Origin: Siphonodentalium dalli
Taxonomy: Eukaryota > Mollusca > Scaphopoda > Gadilida > Siphonodentaliidae
Direction: 5' to 3'
NCBI GenBank assembly: GCA_032622095.1
Contig: CP136067.1
Span: forward strand, 61,948,893 to 62,012,892
DNA: 64,000 nucleotides
A model generated the notes under the pieces. That model saw only the letters and a program-made list of their open reading frames with translations, made no database searches and was not told the origin of the DNA. The position numbers were made by a program, and so were the translations under genes. This document shows, one piece after another, positions 1-14,384 of the stretch (the stretch's first letter is position 1; every line of letters begins with the position of its first letter).

Positions 1-520
1 TATATATATAGGCTAAAATAAATCAACGTCTGATAAATAAGTATATAAAAGCGGAATATAATATATCGATCGTCACTGCTTGAGTTGAACCATGCAGGAG
101 TCTGGTCTAACTATAAATTGTAGACTAGAATTTAATTTTGGTTTCAAATTCAAATGTTTAAGAAATTAATAAAAGAATACATTTTTAATTAAAACAAATT
201 AATTAAAGTTACAATTTCTAATTGGGACCTTCACCTACAGCGAAGTACATTATTAATTAACAGATATAAATAACTAAAGAAATAAATTCCCCACGTTATT
301 TTACGACTTTTTAGGTTCCCTGTCAAAACTTCAAAAAGTTTCCATGTTTTTTTACTGGTGGATTACGATCTCTACAAGCGTTAGTAGAGGGTCATGGCAT
401 GATCAACGCCACAACATCAAATTTACAAACCTCACACAGTTTTTATGAACCCTTCTATAATATATATTTATTTTTTTTTAAAGAATTTCGGTAAAATCGA
501 TGGTTCCCATTTAGAGATCA
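1..520. other. AT-rich intergenic stretch
   Basis: No open frame, RNA gene or clear repeat can be supported here. It opens with a short TA dinucleotide run and is otherwise A/T-rich unique-looking sequence. Confidence 0.6.
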
Positions 521-1147
521 CCCCAAAGATCCATACAAAGTTTGATAATGATCGGATGAGAGATGTGACCTGTATGTAGGGTGTGCCAAATGCTAGTCAT
601 ACAAAGAGTAAATTCCAAGATGGCTGCTGGAAAAAATTGATGGCTCCCATCTGGTGGTCACCCAAAAGATCCATATGAAGTTTGGTGACAATCAGATGAG
701 GGATGCGGTCTGTAGGGTGTGCCAAACGATTTAGTCATGCAAAGATTATAAAATCCAAGATGGCTGCCATCTTTCTAATTGAAAATTGTTCAAATTCAGT
801 AGCTTCCATCTAGAGGTGATGGTAAACATGCCTGTAAATTTTCAAACAATTCTCCAATAAATGTGGCCTGCAAGGTGTGCCGATGGATTCAAACTATAAA
901 TCCCGATGGATTCAAACTTCAAATCCAAGATGGCTGCTGGGGCCATATTTTTCAACAAATTTCGGAAAAAATATATTGTACCACGAACATCCATATGAAG
1001 TTTGTTGATGATCGGATGAGAAATGTGACCTGTAGGGTGTCACAGTGCTAAAGGAAATTGTTGATGGACGGATGCATACCCTGATGCATGGAGGACCGCT
1101 GCCAACCCATGGCAATAACTCAAATTTGACTTTATCAAGTTGAACTA
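521..1147. repeat. Degenerate tandem repeat, family A (copy 1)
   Basis: Units of roughly 120-160 bp recur with the phrases 'aaatccaagatggctgctgg', 'tccatatgaagtttg' and 'gatcggatgag'. The same phrases recur at 1308-2340, 28858-30135 and 43741-44100. The right edge ends in 'agttgaacta', close to the end of the next copy. The short frames seen here on both strands belong to the repeat and carry no protein signature. Confidence 0.8.
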
Positions 1148-1307
1148 AAAACAGCCAGTCGCATCAGACCTGTGCTAATAACCGGAGTTTTTCAGAACGG
1201 ATTTTTACACAATATGCATCAAATTGAAGGGTAGCAAAAATATCTTTAATACATGAGGCTTTTATTTGGCAAATGTTATTTTTGTATTTTGAACCAGTTT
1301 GTGGGCG

Positions 1308-2340
1308 TTAAAAAAATGAAAGTGTCAATGACACTGTAGCTCAACTTGGAAAGGTGATAGTTTCATGTGTTACAGTCAATGGAGTGATTAGGAATGCGGA
1401 AAGTTCAAATGTCTAAGTAATACCAGATGTCATCATATGGAGAGAGATGTATATAAAGTAAAATCCAAGATGGCTGCTGGTGGCCATGTTTTCCAATGCA
1501 ATTCAAAATCATTTGATAGTTCCCATCTAGAGGTCACCCCAAAGATTATTGTGAAGTTTGGTGACAACCGCATGAGGGATGTGGTCTGTAGGGTGAGCCA
1601 AAGTATTTAGTCAAGCAAAGAGTAAAATCCAAGATGACCGATGGTGGCCATGTTTTTTAATGTTAATCAGAAAAATTTGATGACTCCAATATAGTGGTCA
1701 TCCAGAAGATACATATGAAGTTTAGCGATGATCGGATGAGGGATGTCATCTACACTATGCCAAAAGATTTAGTCATACAAAGAGTAAAACCCATGATGGC
1801 CGCTTGTCGCCATGTTTTTCCAACGAAATTCATCAAAAAATTGATGGCTCCCATCTAGAGGTCACCCTGAAGATCCATACAAAGTTTTGTGATAATCAGA
1901 TGACAGATGTGGCCTGTATGTAGGGTGTACCAAAGTATTTAGTCATGCAAAGTGTAAAATCCAAAATGGCTGATGGTGGCCGGCCATGTTTTACATAGAA
2001 AATTGTTCAAATTCAATAGCTTCCATCTAGAGGTGATCCTAAAACATGTCTATAAATTTAAAAACAATTCTCCAATAAATGTGGGCTGCGAGATGTGCCG
2101 ATAAATTCAAATTTGAAATCAAAGATGACTGTTGGTGGCCATGTTTTTTCAACAAATTTCATTGAAAAATTGATGGCTCCCATCTAGAAGTCACCCCGAA
2201 GATCCATATGAAGTTTGGTGATGATTGGATGAGAGATGTGGTGTGCTAATAATGGAAATTGTTGACGGACGGATGGCTAGATGAATGGACGTCAACCCAC
2301 GGCAATAGCTCAAACCTTACAAAGTAGAGTTGAGCTAATG
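1308..2340 (+). mobile_element. Family A element, about 1 kb, short inverted termini
   Basis: The left end holds a 15-nt palindrome ('agtgtcaatgacact', 1321-1335) followed by 'tagctcaact' at 1337-1346. The reverse complement 'agttgagcta' lies at 2328-2337. Between them are several degraded roughly 150-bp units with 'ccaagatggc', 'ccatatgaagtttgg' and 'gatcggatgag'. The left-end signature is repeated at 28858 and again, decayed, at 43741, so it is a true family edge. No coding capacity is visible. Inference: a non-autonomous DNA element that carries an internal tandem array. Confidence 0.65.
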
Positions 2341-3210
2341 CCGACGAAGTTGGATTAAGTATTACTGGAGGTGTGTGGGGCAATTTTTTTTCTGGGACCT
2401 GTTATATGAATGAACACTTATTGAAAAGTTCAAATTTGCAAAAGTTATTATTAGTACATGAACCTGGAAACAGTGAAATTAAAACAAAATTTCATCCAGT
2501 AAAAGTGTAGAAACTGTGTTTATAATTTCCAATTGTTTGGATAATTCTTATATTCTAAGTCAGATGTAGCAAATTAAAAAAAAAATTCCATACAGATCTT
2601 GAGAAAATCCATTTAAAAACAGCAGTAATTTTATGCAAAACATGAGTTCTCATGCACACCTGTAGTTTTTGCACAAAACTGCATGACCTACGCGTAGCTA
2701 GGAGGTGTTGAGTTTGCCCTGAGGGCCCATTGTCCCTAGGATTTAACAGTGGGAGGGTCCATTACACAAATAGTGGCCCAAGCTGTTTGAGTAAAGAGAC
2801 ACTGATTTTGATTGGAGTTTTATTGAAAACTACTTTTTGATTTACTACAGGAACGTTTTTGTTTTGCACCATGGTGACAAGAATCTTAATAAACAACATT
2901 GTGTAAATGGCAGTCAAGTCACGTGACATAAGCAGTACAACAAATGTATAACTGTTCAATACTGAGAGAAATGGCAGACAAAAAACTTTAAAATATATGT
3001 ATATAGACAAAACATTTGAAATCAACAGACAGAGAAGCAGTCCCACAAGGATTAAACTCCACAACACGACAATGAGTAACAATTATAACCAATAATATAA
3101 CATACAATCATAATGGCAAATATAAACATGATAAAGCAGCACGTAACACTGAAGAAGACATTCTCAAAAGAACAAGTTGGAATTCCACACTTAGCATGGT
3201 TCATCTACTA
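2341..3210. other. Noncoding stretch
   Basis: No gene supported. A minus-strand frame at 2762-3082 encodes a hydrophobic leucine/isoleucine-rich peptide, but this is what T-rich sequence yields by chance and it has no motif. Confidence 0.55.
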
Positions 3211-3435
3211 TCAACCCTTCTATACTAAATAGATTCTCCCACTCAGTTATAAAAGTATACAACGGAATGGTCTATTTTAATTTGGAGGCTTTTCAGTAAA
3301 AATAAGCAGACAACAGATAATACAAGTACAGAATGAATCCTATTTATTGGAAGGAAATGCTCAGATAATTAAGTTCAACAAACAACCTATGGTCATTTTG
3401 TTGAACTTAATACCTAAGGAAAAAACATGTCCATG
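3211..3435 (+). mobile_element. TTAA-type MITE family F, copy 1 (3' truncated)
   Basis: Starts with 'tcaacccttctatact', a decayed form of the TTAACCCTTTCTATACT terminus seen in copies at 10890 and 20885. It then shares 'gattctcccactcag', 'tcctatttattggaaggaaatg' and a central hairpin ('ttaagttcaacaaa' and its complement, 3370-3412). The right terminal repeat is missing or decayed after about 3430. Confidence 0.75.
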
Positions 3436-6400
3436 ATAATTTAAAAAAAACAAAGTTTCATTACAAATATGAATTTTTTTTGCAAGATACTACTGTAAAA
3501 AAAATTCATAAAGCTGTCAAATATTTGGCAGCAAGATGTATTTGGTCTGAACTGATCTCATGGTAGGAAACAATGCGAGTGGAGTTTCCTCCAGTTCACA
3601 CTTGTCAAGTGCTGTCTACTTATTATCAGTTTACAACCCAGTCTAAACTCCCTTCCTTTTTTGTAAGAATGAACTCTTCAGCATCGTAACAATTTGGTTG
3701 AAATGAAAATGGCGACCAGGTGGCTATCCACATCAGGAAGTATATCCAGCAAATAATTAGAAGTTTGTAATAAGTTTTTCGCACATTAAAATTGTGTCAG
3801 GCCAACAAGTAAAGAACACTTTCAACTTATTTCATGTTGACTTAGCACCAATGCATTGAAAATATGTTTAAAAAAAGGTTTTTGTAAGTATCAGGCCAGA
3901 TATTGATACAAATGCGAAATTAATTAATATAAGCACTGACCAGTACAATGGCAGTTTAATTTATATAATCTGAGCTATGCTAACTTGTCATTAAAATTCA
4001 TCGCAACATGTGGGGGCAGCAGATTAAAGAAACAGTTAGACAGCTAATAGTTATATGTTAAATTCTGGCCTCTGCATAGTTTCTGAGATCCAAAATTCAC
4101 TTTCTTACAACATTATCAATGTCCCAATCTTCTATTTGGTCACCACAAGTTATCAGCAATGAAGAAAATGGTTTAATATTTAGTGGCGTCTAACATAAAA
4201 AAAGAGCATATCTGATGTGGGTAGCCAAATAGAATGCAGTATATTTGAGAATTCAGGACACCCTGTACAAGCAGATATGAAGGTGTGGAGATAATCACCA
4301 TTTTGTTGTGGAACAAAAAAAGTATTGCCAGTGATGAGCAGGTGTTTTACAGAAAGAGCTGCTAGCGTTATAGATTGGTACACTTCACGAACTATGGCAA
4401 AAAACTATGACATGGCACTGTATAATCAATACCTCAACGCCTTCATTATTAGCTTGTATGAGATGTAGCATTCATTTTCATAGATTATAAAAAATTCACA
4501 AAGCATCACAACCTATACAATTTCAATAGATAGAGACTGCGATAGTTCAAAACTCATCTACATTTCAGAAATATTTACCTCGAAAACTGATTCCAGTCTT
4601 TGTTGCTCCAAGACCAGGATGATAGTTCTTTTTTTTTTTGATGAATTGTCAATAGGGCAGTTAGGAAACACAAATATTGCAACAATAAGAGAAGTCGGCA
4701 TTTTTCCTTTGAGGCTGCCAATACTGTTTAAGTTTTCTTGGATTTATCGAATGGATTTTTATACTGGACTGCACCAATACTCAAGCAGAGAGGATTGTGA
4801 TTCCTCAGAAATAATGACAAGCTTTGTTATCTGTCGGAGTCTCGATTCATTGAGGATGCACAACCTTGGTGACCGACCTTGGAATGTCCATTTCAGACGT
4901 TAAAGCTTATCATATGGCAAGATTTGCTAATTGATACACATTAGCCAATGAGGATGAAGAAATTTTCATGCTATAGAAAATGACTGTTGAGCCAGCCAAT
5001 TACTATTTGTTGGTATATCAACAATCTGGATGAAAATGTATGGAGGGGGGGGGGGGGGCATGTAATTTTGTTATTAATTGGTGCTCTTGAGTCAATATTC
5101 GATATTAAATAACTAAAAGTTGAGTTCACCAACCGACAGTTGAAAACTGGGAGTTGATATCCTACCATTCAGATATCTGTTATCCCTTCTATTACTGAAA
5201 AGAATCTTGCAACCAATTCAAAAAGTATATATTAGAATGACCCACTGTTTATTTATAGGGATGCTCTGATACTGTAAGCAGACAATGGCAGGCAGAGTTA
5301 CGCATTAAGGCATTTCTAAGAACGGTAATATTGTAAGTTAAACAAGAATACAGACTGTATGTTGACCATGACATTCCTACAAAATAATCAATGCGACTCA
5401 AGTAACTACTCATCAGCGAGTGTTCAGTTATCAAATTACATCTGGCTAAAAAAAAACATGCCCCAGACTGGACAGTTGTTCACACAGGATTATTGGTTTC
5501 AATAACTTTTGGATATTATTACAAATGTCGATTGAATTTTTCTAGGAAATGTTGTCATTTCTGTGCAATGGCCTTTATTGAGTTCTGGTAGAATAACCTT
5601 CACTCCAGTCACAGGGACACTGGGTAATGGAACACTAGTTTCTACAGAATATAATCTGTAGAATGTAAGTTTGATGAATGAGATGAACCAGGGCCTCCAA
5701 ACTTTGCCAAATAATTTAGAATTTTAGTGTACAAATGATGCTTCGAAATGTTTGAATCTAATACATGCATAAATACAGCAATGACTAGGTGAGACTTGTG
5801 TTAGTAGACCACTTCAGAAGAAAGAAGAGAAGAATCTAATGTCAGCTTGACTTCACTTTCCAAGCAATGGTGGACAAAATTTTATTATCTAACTTATTGT
5901 CAAGGCTGGCACTTGAAGAACAATTTGGCATGCCAGCTGACAAAAATATTTGGTGAACAATCAATTAAAAATTTGGAATGACAATATGACATGCCAATTG
6001 AAGAACATTTGGAATGCCAGTAGATGAATACTTGGCATACCCAGGCATACCAGTAAATAAATTTTTTTACGTACAACTACTGTCGATTGGGAGAATATTC
6101 AAATATTAGTTATTGTTCAACAAATGATAATTAGTTTTCTCCTTTCAACAAACATTAAAATTAGCCAGTTCCAATGAGTGAAGAACTAAAGGAGACTTCA
6201 TCAAATGATCAAGTTTGGAAACCCTGGCAATGCATATGTATAAATCATGATAAACATGATGAAAAACAATGGAATAGCTTTAACATCTAATTATTACGAT
6301 ACAGGTCAGATTAAGTAGCGATATAATGAATAAACATCCTCCTATATACGAGACCTAGATACAGTATGTCCCTTTTCCTACCAGATGGTACAGTGGTGCT

Positions 6401-9400
6401 ATATGTAGCAAGAGCTGACAAACAAGCAGCATATAGGACATTGTTTTCCATCGATGTTGGTTCTTACGAAACTTATCATGACTGTACCAAAGAGGTACCT
6501 TCCTATATGTTAGCTGTTATTTAGCATCACTGTACCATACAGGTGGAGGAATGACTTAAGTTTTTGGAATAAAACCTAATTTATTGGGAAGTGACAAAAC
6601 ATTGACCCAGAAATGTTCTGGTCCAGTACAAACACTGCTTTAGAATAAGACTGAGCATAATATTTGAACTAAGCAATCTCAACCAAAGGATGTCACATGC
6701 TGTCTGGAATGTTATAAATTCAAAAGATCATAAAACAAAAATGGTGAGAACAATATCTGTGAGAAAATATAGTAAATGTTGTGGAAATGGTTTGATCATG
6801 TAATACAAACATAAATAATCAGACTAATTTGTTACAGATTTGAGACAGCAATTTAATTTAAAGAGGAAAGAAATCCAGTCCCGATTAGCCACTAGAACTC
6901 AGCACCTATCTATATAAGCACTTAAAATAGCTGGCCAAAAACGATTGCGCACATTGGTAGGTAGGATATTTGAGTTATCAATCCTGCTGCAAATATACTC
7001 TACTAATACTAAAGTTCACTGTGCTGCCCACACTTGAACCTTAAGCAGTAATAAAAAGATAAATTTGCAAACGTATTACATGTATGTCTTGAGTAAAACA
7101 TATACCAATTCTTTCAAGTATGCCACAACATGATGGCTCTGTGGAGTTAGTAGTTTAGATGCTGATGCAGACTCTGAAGTAGGACATGCTATAGCAAATT
7201 TAGTGATAAAAAATGACAGATATATTAAAAATGTATACCTAAAGATTTTCTGCCCCGTTTACATGTGGCCGTGGATTTTTGGAGCATCACGTCCTATGAA
7301 GTTTATGCAGTAACATCAAATAAATCAACACAATGCTAATATATTCAGGGTAATTTTGTTATCATACATGCTTAAAGTTGATCCATTAAAAATATACAAT
7401 GAATAATTAATTGCGGTTTTCTTTCCCCTTTAACAAACAATGAACATATGTGGAATAAACAGAAAACCGTTGCGCATAATCGCCGAGGGAAGCAACATAA
7501 AATGCATACAACTCAACAACAATTCATATAAACAACGCTGCTGCGAACAAAATAACCCAAATTCTTTATGACACCATCACCTTTACCTAATTTTGTTATG
7601 TTTATTAAATGTCTACGTCACATGGGAACTGGTTGTGGTATGGCTCTATGGCCCATCTGTTGGAAAATATTGCCCCCTATTGGTTGAATTTTCATAAACA
7701 ATTCTAAGTTCTGTTGAAAATGCTGCTGATTTACTAGGGTTAATTACATCTTTCATAGCTGGTCTCCTAGCTTGAGGCATGGTACCCCTTCACTTGTCTG
7801 AGAGAAGAGTTTGTTGCCTGAACTGTTGCTTTAGAAATGAAGAATTGATAGGCTGATTTAAAATCCTACAATTTGAACAATTAACTTGAAATTCTTTTCT
7901 GGTTATTCAGATGTAATGTATTAAAAATTTCAACATGATATCTATGTCCCAATAAAATAAATACAACATATTAGTGAAAGGCAATAATGTTGTGAAGAAC
8001 ATGGGTTATGAACAAGATAATAGAATAATTGTTATATATGCAACAAGACAAAAATGCACCAGATTTTGGACAAAAATGCACCAGTTTTTGGACAATGTGT
8101 ATAAGAATATGGAATAGCACTTAATCACGATATGTAATCTGTATTGAAATTTAATTAATCATGTTAATTAAAATGTAAGTAGCTTGCATCTTATGCCAAT
8201 CAATAGTGAAATATAAATGGAAGAATGTATGTCAGAATTCCACATTTGTCAGCATTTATTGTTTTTTTTGTCAGATCCCTAACCAGAAAAAGGTTTTAAA
8301 TTCCAAAATACATATATATCACACCGTTTACAAGATTTTTGCATTTTTTGAATAATTGTAAACAATGTTATTGAAGCCTTCGGCTTTTTGTTTAAAAACA
8401 AACAATGGTTTTGGAAGCACCAGAATCTCATAACTGGGATATTATACATTATAAATACAAAATGCCACATTACACTAATAATCCATCACAAACAAGTGTT
8501 TGTTATTGTTTTGTAATTAAGTTTTTACTGATTAGGAGTGTCTCCTAAAAGTTTGATGTTGAATATATAACATGTAACAAATCATGAGGTTTTGAGATGC
8601 CGCTAGATATATCTTTTCACTGGTAGGCTGATATTGTTAAGAAAAGTTTTGATATAGTGACATGATTTCTATTAATATTTGTCACCAAATTTATGAACAG
8701 TAATAAACAGAAATGATCCTATTCTGACAATGAGTCCATCCTGTTTCAGATCAAGATCATTGATGAAACGTTTGCGACGATGATATGTTAGTATCTGATT
8801 GTGGAGAGTTGGTGGGTGGCTGGGAAGACTAAGAAGCAGTAAACATCAACAAATAAAACAAATACATGAACACCAGGCAAGTTTTCAAAATAAAAATTCA
8901 GTGATGAATAAATTATGTACAATGGGACAGAATCTGTGGTAATGTAAGAATTGTAGAGTTACTCCCTCTTTATGCGAGCAAGATGTTGTTTTTATTTGGA
9001 ATTCCACCTCCTCTTTTCTACTCTAAATAGTATTTGGTACATGTATTTAATAGTCAAGAAGTATTGAAAATTCTTACCGAAGTATTCATAAGTAATTGAG
9101 AAATTGAATCTTCAGAGAAAGTTCTAGTTAAGAGGAGGGATAGTATTTTGTTCAAAGTTAGAATATTCAGTCAGTATTTCAAATGGAAGAAACACTCTAT
9201 GAGAATGCTCTAGAAAGGGCAAAACCACCCCATATATGCCACCAGAGCACTCTCGCTTAGGGTGAGGCCATCGGAATGTGTGACTGGAGAACTCTAGCCA
9301 GCTATCCAAAATCATGCAGAATTTTGGGGAGTATTTTAGTTTATAAACAGTCCAGTAGCCTCTTAAATGAGACAAGAGCAAACAAAACAGTTGAATAATC

Positions 9401-10889
9401 CATAGCATCATGGATATTTGCAACAAATCAATAATACTTCAGTGAGATAGTTTCTGGAGGAGGTTATAGAAGGAATGACAACAAATTTACCTATATGTAA
9501 CAACAGGTATAGAACAAACAAATATTAATTGTGTTACCAAACATCGTTATCTAAATCCACCAATGCTATTTGGTGATCAGCAATATGTCATCTCTCATAG
9601 GAAACAAAATTCATAAAATGGAATATATATATCTATTCTCATCATATATACATATACTTTATACATCAAAATAGGTATCTTCTCATACTTCATGATATAA
9701 AACAGATCTCAGCAAATCACAAGTCACATTCTGGGGCCCATTCTGATTGATACTGGAACGGATAGTGCAACAACTGCACAGAAGTGTTCCACATATGATT
9801 CCGTTGTTACAACATTCATCACTGATATCCATCTGCTCAAGTACAGATTTGTAACAGCAATTTCTTTTTCAAATATTTGTTTTAAATTCAATTCTACTCA
9901 TTGATAATAGTTTCATTTGAAATTATTCTAACCATATAAAATTAAAACATCCGAACTATTTTGCATTTTAAAAGTTTATCCCTCGTTTTCAGTCTTTAAA
10001 TTTGTAGCACACTTAATACAGTATGTTCCCTCTGTATTGTTCCAATATGAAACAAAAAGCCCATGACTCAAACAATGGGCCAAATTCAATGTAAATATCA
10101 ATCTGAGCCAAATACTGAGCAACTAATTTTCAATTTGGTTCAGAGCAGGATTTCTTATATTCAGTGTATCAGTATGCTTAAATGAGACCAAGTTATTCTG
10201 ATTATTGGTTAAGTTGTCAATTTAAATCAAATCAAAACTAATTACTGAAAATATATTATCAGTGTACTGAGGCGTCATAGTCTAACTTGGACAGTAGAGA
10301 ACAGAGAGCTGTTAAGATATCTGCTGTTGATTATTCGTATAGGCGAAAAACATGTGTAGCACTTACCATGCGTTAGTTAGTCCACCAATGTACACTCACC
10401 CAAGAAGCAAGCCATTTGATAATATTTTGTTACTATGATAATTTGTTTCAAACTAGTAGACTCAGAAAGAGATGACAGTTAACGACAAATCGTTGAGCCT
10501 TCTTTGGTGGACTAACCAAGGGTGGATAGAGTTGAGCACTATATAACAATGTTAACGATACAAGCACTATTCACTAGTAACTAGCATGTCTCTGTGTTGC
10601 ATCTGAAATAAGCCTAAAATATATATCTTACTTCCAACAAATATATTTGAAGTTTAATTGATAAAAGAAATGATGAGGCATGTTGTGAACAATCAACTGT
10701 TCATAAAATGGCAGCTGAAGTTAATTTTCTCATCAAAATGCTATTTAGGTGCTAAGATTTAAAAAATGCAGATGCACAAGCAAGAAGATGCTTTAAATTT
10801 ATTAAAATAATTTGGCATGAAAATTTCTAACAATTGATCAGTGAACAATACTCCAACACAAGATCTATTGTTTGAAATGCAGACCCTGT
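3436..10889. other. Long gene-free stretch
   Basis: About 7.4 kb without a supportable exon; open frames are short, AT-biased and lack motifs. It includes a run of 14 G at 5045-5058, a 22-bp imperfect inverted pair at 6380-6401 / 6522-6544 and a 13-bp perfect inverted pair at 10376-10388 / 10504-10516. Distal non-coding exons of a neighbouring gene cannot be excluded. Confidence 0.5.
6380..6544. repeat. Imperfect inverted repeat, possible small MITE
   Basis: 'accagatggtacagtggtgc' at 6380 is mirrored at 6522-6544, with about 19 of 22 positions pairing and 120 bp between arms. No target duplication or second copy was seen, so this is only a candidate. Confidence 0.4.
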
Positions 10890-11160
10890 GTAACCCTTTC
10901 TTTACTGAATGGATTCTCCCATTCAGTAAGAAAAGTATACATTGGAATGGTATATTATTCATCTGCAGGGGTGTTCAGGAAAAATGAGCTGTTTGCTGAC
11001 AGAAAAAAAAGCTAATACAAGAGCAGAAAGATTCATATTCTTTTATGGGAAATATTTAGATAATAAGTTCAACAAACGAACTATGGTTGTTTGTTGAACT
11101 TAATATCTGAACATTTCCTAAGGGAATTACCCATAAATGATTTAGTATAGAAAGTGTTAA
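10890..11160 (+). mobile_element. TTAA-type MITE family F, copy 2 (most complete)
   Basis: The left end is GTAACCCTTTCTTTACTGAAT, in which TTAA has decayed to GTAA. The right end, reverse-complemented, is TTAACACTTTCTATACTAAA with an intact TTAA at 11157-11160. A subterminal palindrome built on 'ctgaatgg' and 'ccattcag' lies just inside the left end. A long central hairpin (11048-11119, arms about 30 nt) contains 'taagttcaacaaac' and its complement. Length is 271 bp with no coding capacity. TTAA duplications are characteristic of piggyBac and Kolobok transposases. Confidence 0.85.
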
Positions 11161-14039
11161 TATATGCATAGGGACAAAATTCTTATCAAACATCAATGTC
11201 AGTTCATACAGAATATATACTGCCCAATGGCCACAACCAAGTTTCTGGATTCGATAGACTCAAAGAAATTGTCATACTGAATCTGAATGCAATATATAAG
11301 CTTTGCATTGAGGATCAGTTATTATTTAAATTGTGATTATGCCCATTTCAGATGAAATACAATGATTTTAGATCTATTTCAGATGAAAAACGATGCTGTC
11401 ACATGAAGAACCACTTTAAAAAATAAGCTCACTGCACAAACTGAATATTAAACAATGAGTTCAAGAATAAATTTGAAGCACTACATCACAAGTCGTTAAA
11501 TGTACTTTGAACCAGAGTACTATCTCTGATCCAATGTCCGGTCATCTATTGATCTGATTAGGCCATTAACTGTGAATGCTAGCCTGTTCCAAAAAATAAT
11601 ACAAACACACCATAGCACCATATCTATTATATTTCATAAGTTCTTACTAGAACCAACTAGACAACAACTGTGAAATACAAGGAAAAAAATATTTCTTAAG
11701 TATTTGTGCTAGTTTGTTTTGCTATACATGGTATTATTATCAACAAATTTCACAACCATGATTCACAATATAGTTATTGAAAGAATAAACAGGCTGGGAA
11801 TCTATGTCACCAAAATGTTGCTAGTATACACTGTTAAAATTACTTGACATTGGTGGCGATATCCATGGGAATTACACCTTGTCTGCCTTAAATGCTATTT
11901 CAAAAAAATTTGTATGCTTCATGTACTTTTAAATGAAAAATAGTTTTTTAGTCTAAGGCAAAACCAAAAATATCCAATTGTTGGTTTGTATAATTTTCAA
12001 ATCGTCTAACGGTATCAAAATGACAACCAAAGAAATGCTCATTTGTCTCAATAACATATCTTGAGATTAAAAGCTAGAAGTGATGATAATTTAGTGACTA
12101 AACTCGGGGAACGCGCATGTGAATCAAAACAATTTTATGCAGATAGTATATTGATGACACAGCTTCCCAGCCCCTGGAATATACAGGCAAACGTTGGTAC
12201 AGTCATCAACAAAAACAATAAAAATATTTGTAATCACTATCTCTAGATCAAACAACGTATAATAATTAGTAGCATGGCACGATTCTGTTCTTTGGCCGAC
12301 AGATGTTATCTACAACAACCGAAAAAGGCAGACAATCCTCCGGAAAATAATCGAAATATTTTATATTTCATCTCTCTTCAATGAATGAATAGTGATCAGT
12401 CCGAGTTTCCCCATTCTGACCAAAGCTACTGTGTCTGGGCAAAGATAAGACTGAATTGGTCAATTACATTCCATTGATTAGGATAACCAGGATCTTAAAA
12501 CTTTGAATAAGATGTCATCTATCCAAAAAAAATCATTGATTAATAAACTCAGGATCCTGGAATCTTGTTTAATTAGCACATGTTAACTTCCAATTGAGTA
12601 CACTTCTTGACCATATAAATATAAATCCTTATACTTGGGGACCTCTGGTCGAGAGACCATTGAAGAATAAAAAGTGTTAAGTAACCACCAGTCTCATGAA
12701 TTGACAGTTTAGAATAAATCGCCAATAATTATCTGCAAATCAATGTAAAACTAATTGAAGGTGGAATGATATGTTATTCACCAAGGAAAGTGTGGGCAAA
12801 CTCGGCATGGCATGTGATAGGATGACAACCTTAGAGGTTTCGATGAAGGAATGATTATATTACAACATAGAACCAAAAATCTTGCATAAGTGAAAATAAT
12901 TACCATTTGTTTGGTATTTTGCTCAAAAGTTAAATGCTGCTTTTAAAAAAAAAAGTGTGTTCATGACACAATGTGAATAATCACATGTGCCGATGAGAAG
13001 AAGCTCAACTTTGATGTCACTCAATGAAATATCACAGTATAGAGAGCGTTTATCAAGTTGACGATGATTAGTGTTTGTATTTACTCTGAAAAGAGCGTTT
13101 GAATGATTATTGAAAAGAGAAACAGATTTTATCATGGTTTGTTGACAACAGTTGATCTTTTTGTAATAATATGAACTCTGTCGTAAGTGCTTATAAACAC
13201 TATGGTAAGTGCTGATAAAACTTGTAAAAATAACCAGTGACACAACCTCAATAGGTCAATGAAATAAATGTTTATTATGATCTCAGCTTCTCAAGCTGAT
13301 TTTTTCATTGTGAAGGTGAGAAAAATCACGCTGTACTGTGACAATATAAATTCTCAATGTTCTGATGATTTGATGAAAATAGCTGAGCTTGGCTTCAAGA
13401 TATGATCATGAAAAATTGGATGTCAGAAGTTAGATGATCACAAAATATTAATAATGTTAGTCACACATTGAATGAATCAATATAAACAACAGGTTTTGAG
13501 ACAGATCTTGTCTAAACATTGTAAATTTGGATGAACACAACAACAAAAAAAGAGAGAATTTTTTTTATAGTTTGAGACAATCTTGTCGAAATGAGACACT
13601 ATTAGACATATGAATGAATTTTTTTACAACTTCTCTACATGAGACAAGAATATGCATTTTTAAACATAATGATATGTACATGCAGTTTGCTCCCAATGTT
13701 TATTGCATGGTGGGGGATATCCATATACCTTAATCAGTCTTCATAAGTCCAAACTATTATCCGCTCAACAATTTCCTTCAGGGAAATCATAGATTCAGCT
13801 GTTATTCTGAAGCCATAACATTATGATGAAGCATTTAAAACAAGGTCAATATTACATTGGTTGAAAGGCATGGATTCACTTTGATAATACAGTTTTTAAT
13901 TAATATTATAAAGTAACCCTGTACGTAGAGTAATAATTTTGTAAAAACTACCTTGGTGTGCTGAGAACAAATTTGAATGATCATAATTCCACTTCCTCTG
14001 TAGAATTAGAATCAGGGTTGAGAGTAGACTGTTGAGTAT
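11161..14039. other. Gene-free stretch
   Basis: AT-rich sequence with no exon, RNA gene or clear repeat boundary supported. The open frames on either strand (for example 12061-12246 and 12923-13243) have no recognisable motif. Confidence 0.5.
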
Positions 14040-14384
14040 TTAACCCTTTGGAGAGTAACTGTATGTCATATACATGACGCCATGAGTAAATTTAACATCA
14101 ACGTCATAGCAATAATTATTAACAAGTTCGGTCAAAAGGGTCCAATAATTTGTCTTAATTTAGGTGCATTTTTTGTTAACGTGTGTTATCATAATCGATT
14201 GCACTTTTTGCATCGATTTTGGGACATTATATTATCAAAATAACTCCTATACAATCATTTATAAATCAGTTGATTTATTGAAGTTATGTCTACATAAAAT
14301 AACACTTCCTGAAACGACATATATGTCGTTCTACTCCTCAACCGATAGACTACATATATGTCGTTCTACTCGCCAAAGGGTTAA
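14040..14384. mobile_element. TTAA-flanked MITE with subterminal palindromes
   Basis: Both ends carry TTAA (14040-14043 and 14381-14384). The 18-bp terminal inverted repeat is TTAACCCTTTGGAGAGTA on the left and TTAACCCTTTGGCGAGTA (complement) on the right, with one mismatch. Inside the right end the palindrome 'aacgacatatatgtcgtt' occurs complete, then again as a partial copy ('acatatatgtcgtt'). The left end has the related 'gtatgtcatatacatgac'. The 345-bp element has no coding potential and fits a piggyBac- or Kolobok-mobilised MITE. Confidence 0.88.

Noticed and set aside
2762-3082. 106-codon hydrophobic minus-strand frame, membrane-protein-like
   Set aside because: T-rich DNA gives Leu/Ile/Phe-rich frames by chance; no motif or supporting exon structure.
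10376-10516. 13-bp perfect inverted pair as a MITE
   Set aside because: No target duplication or second copy seen; kept only as a note in the stretch entry.
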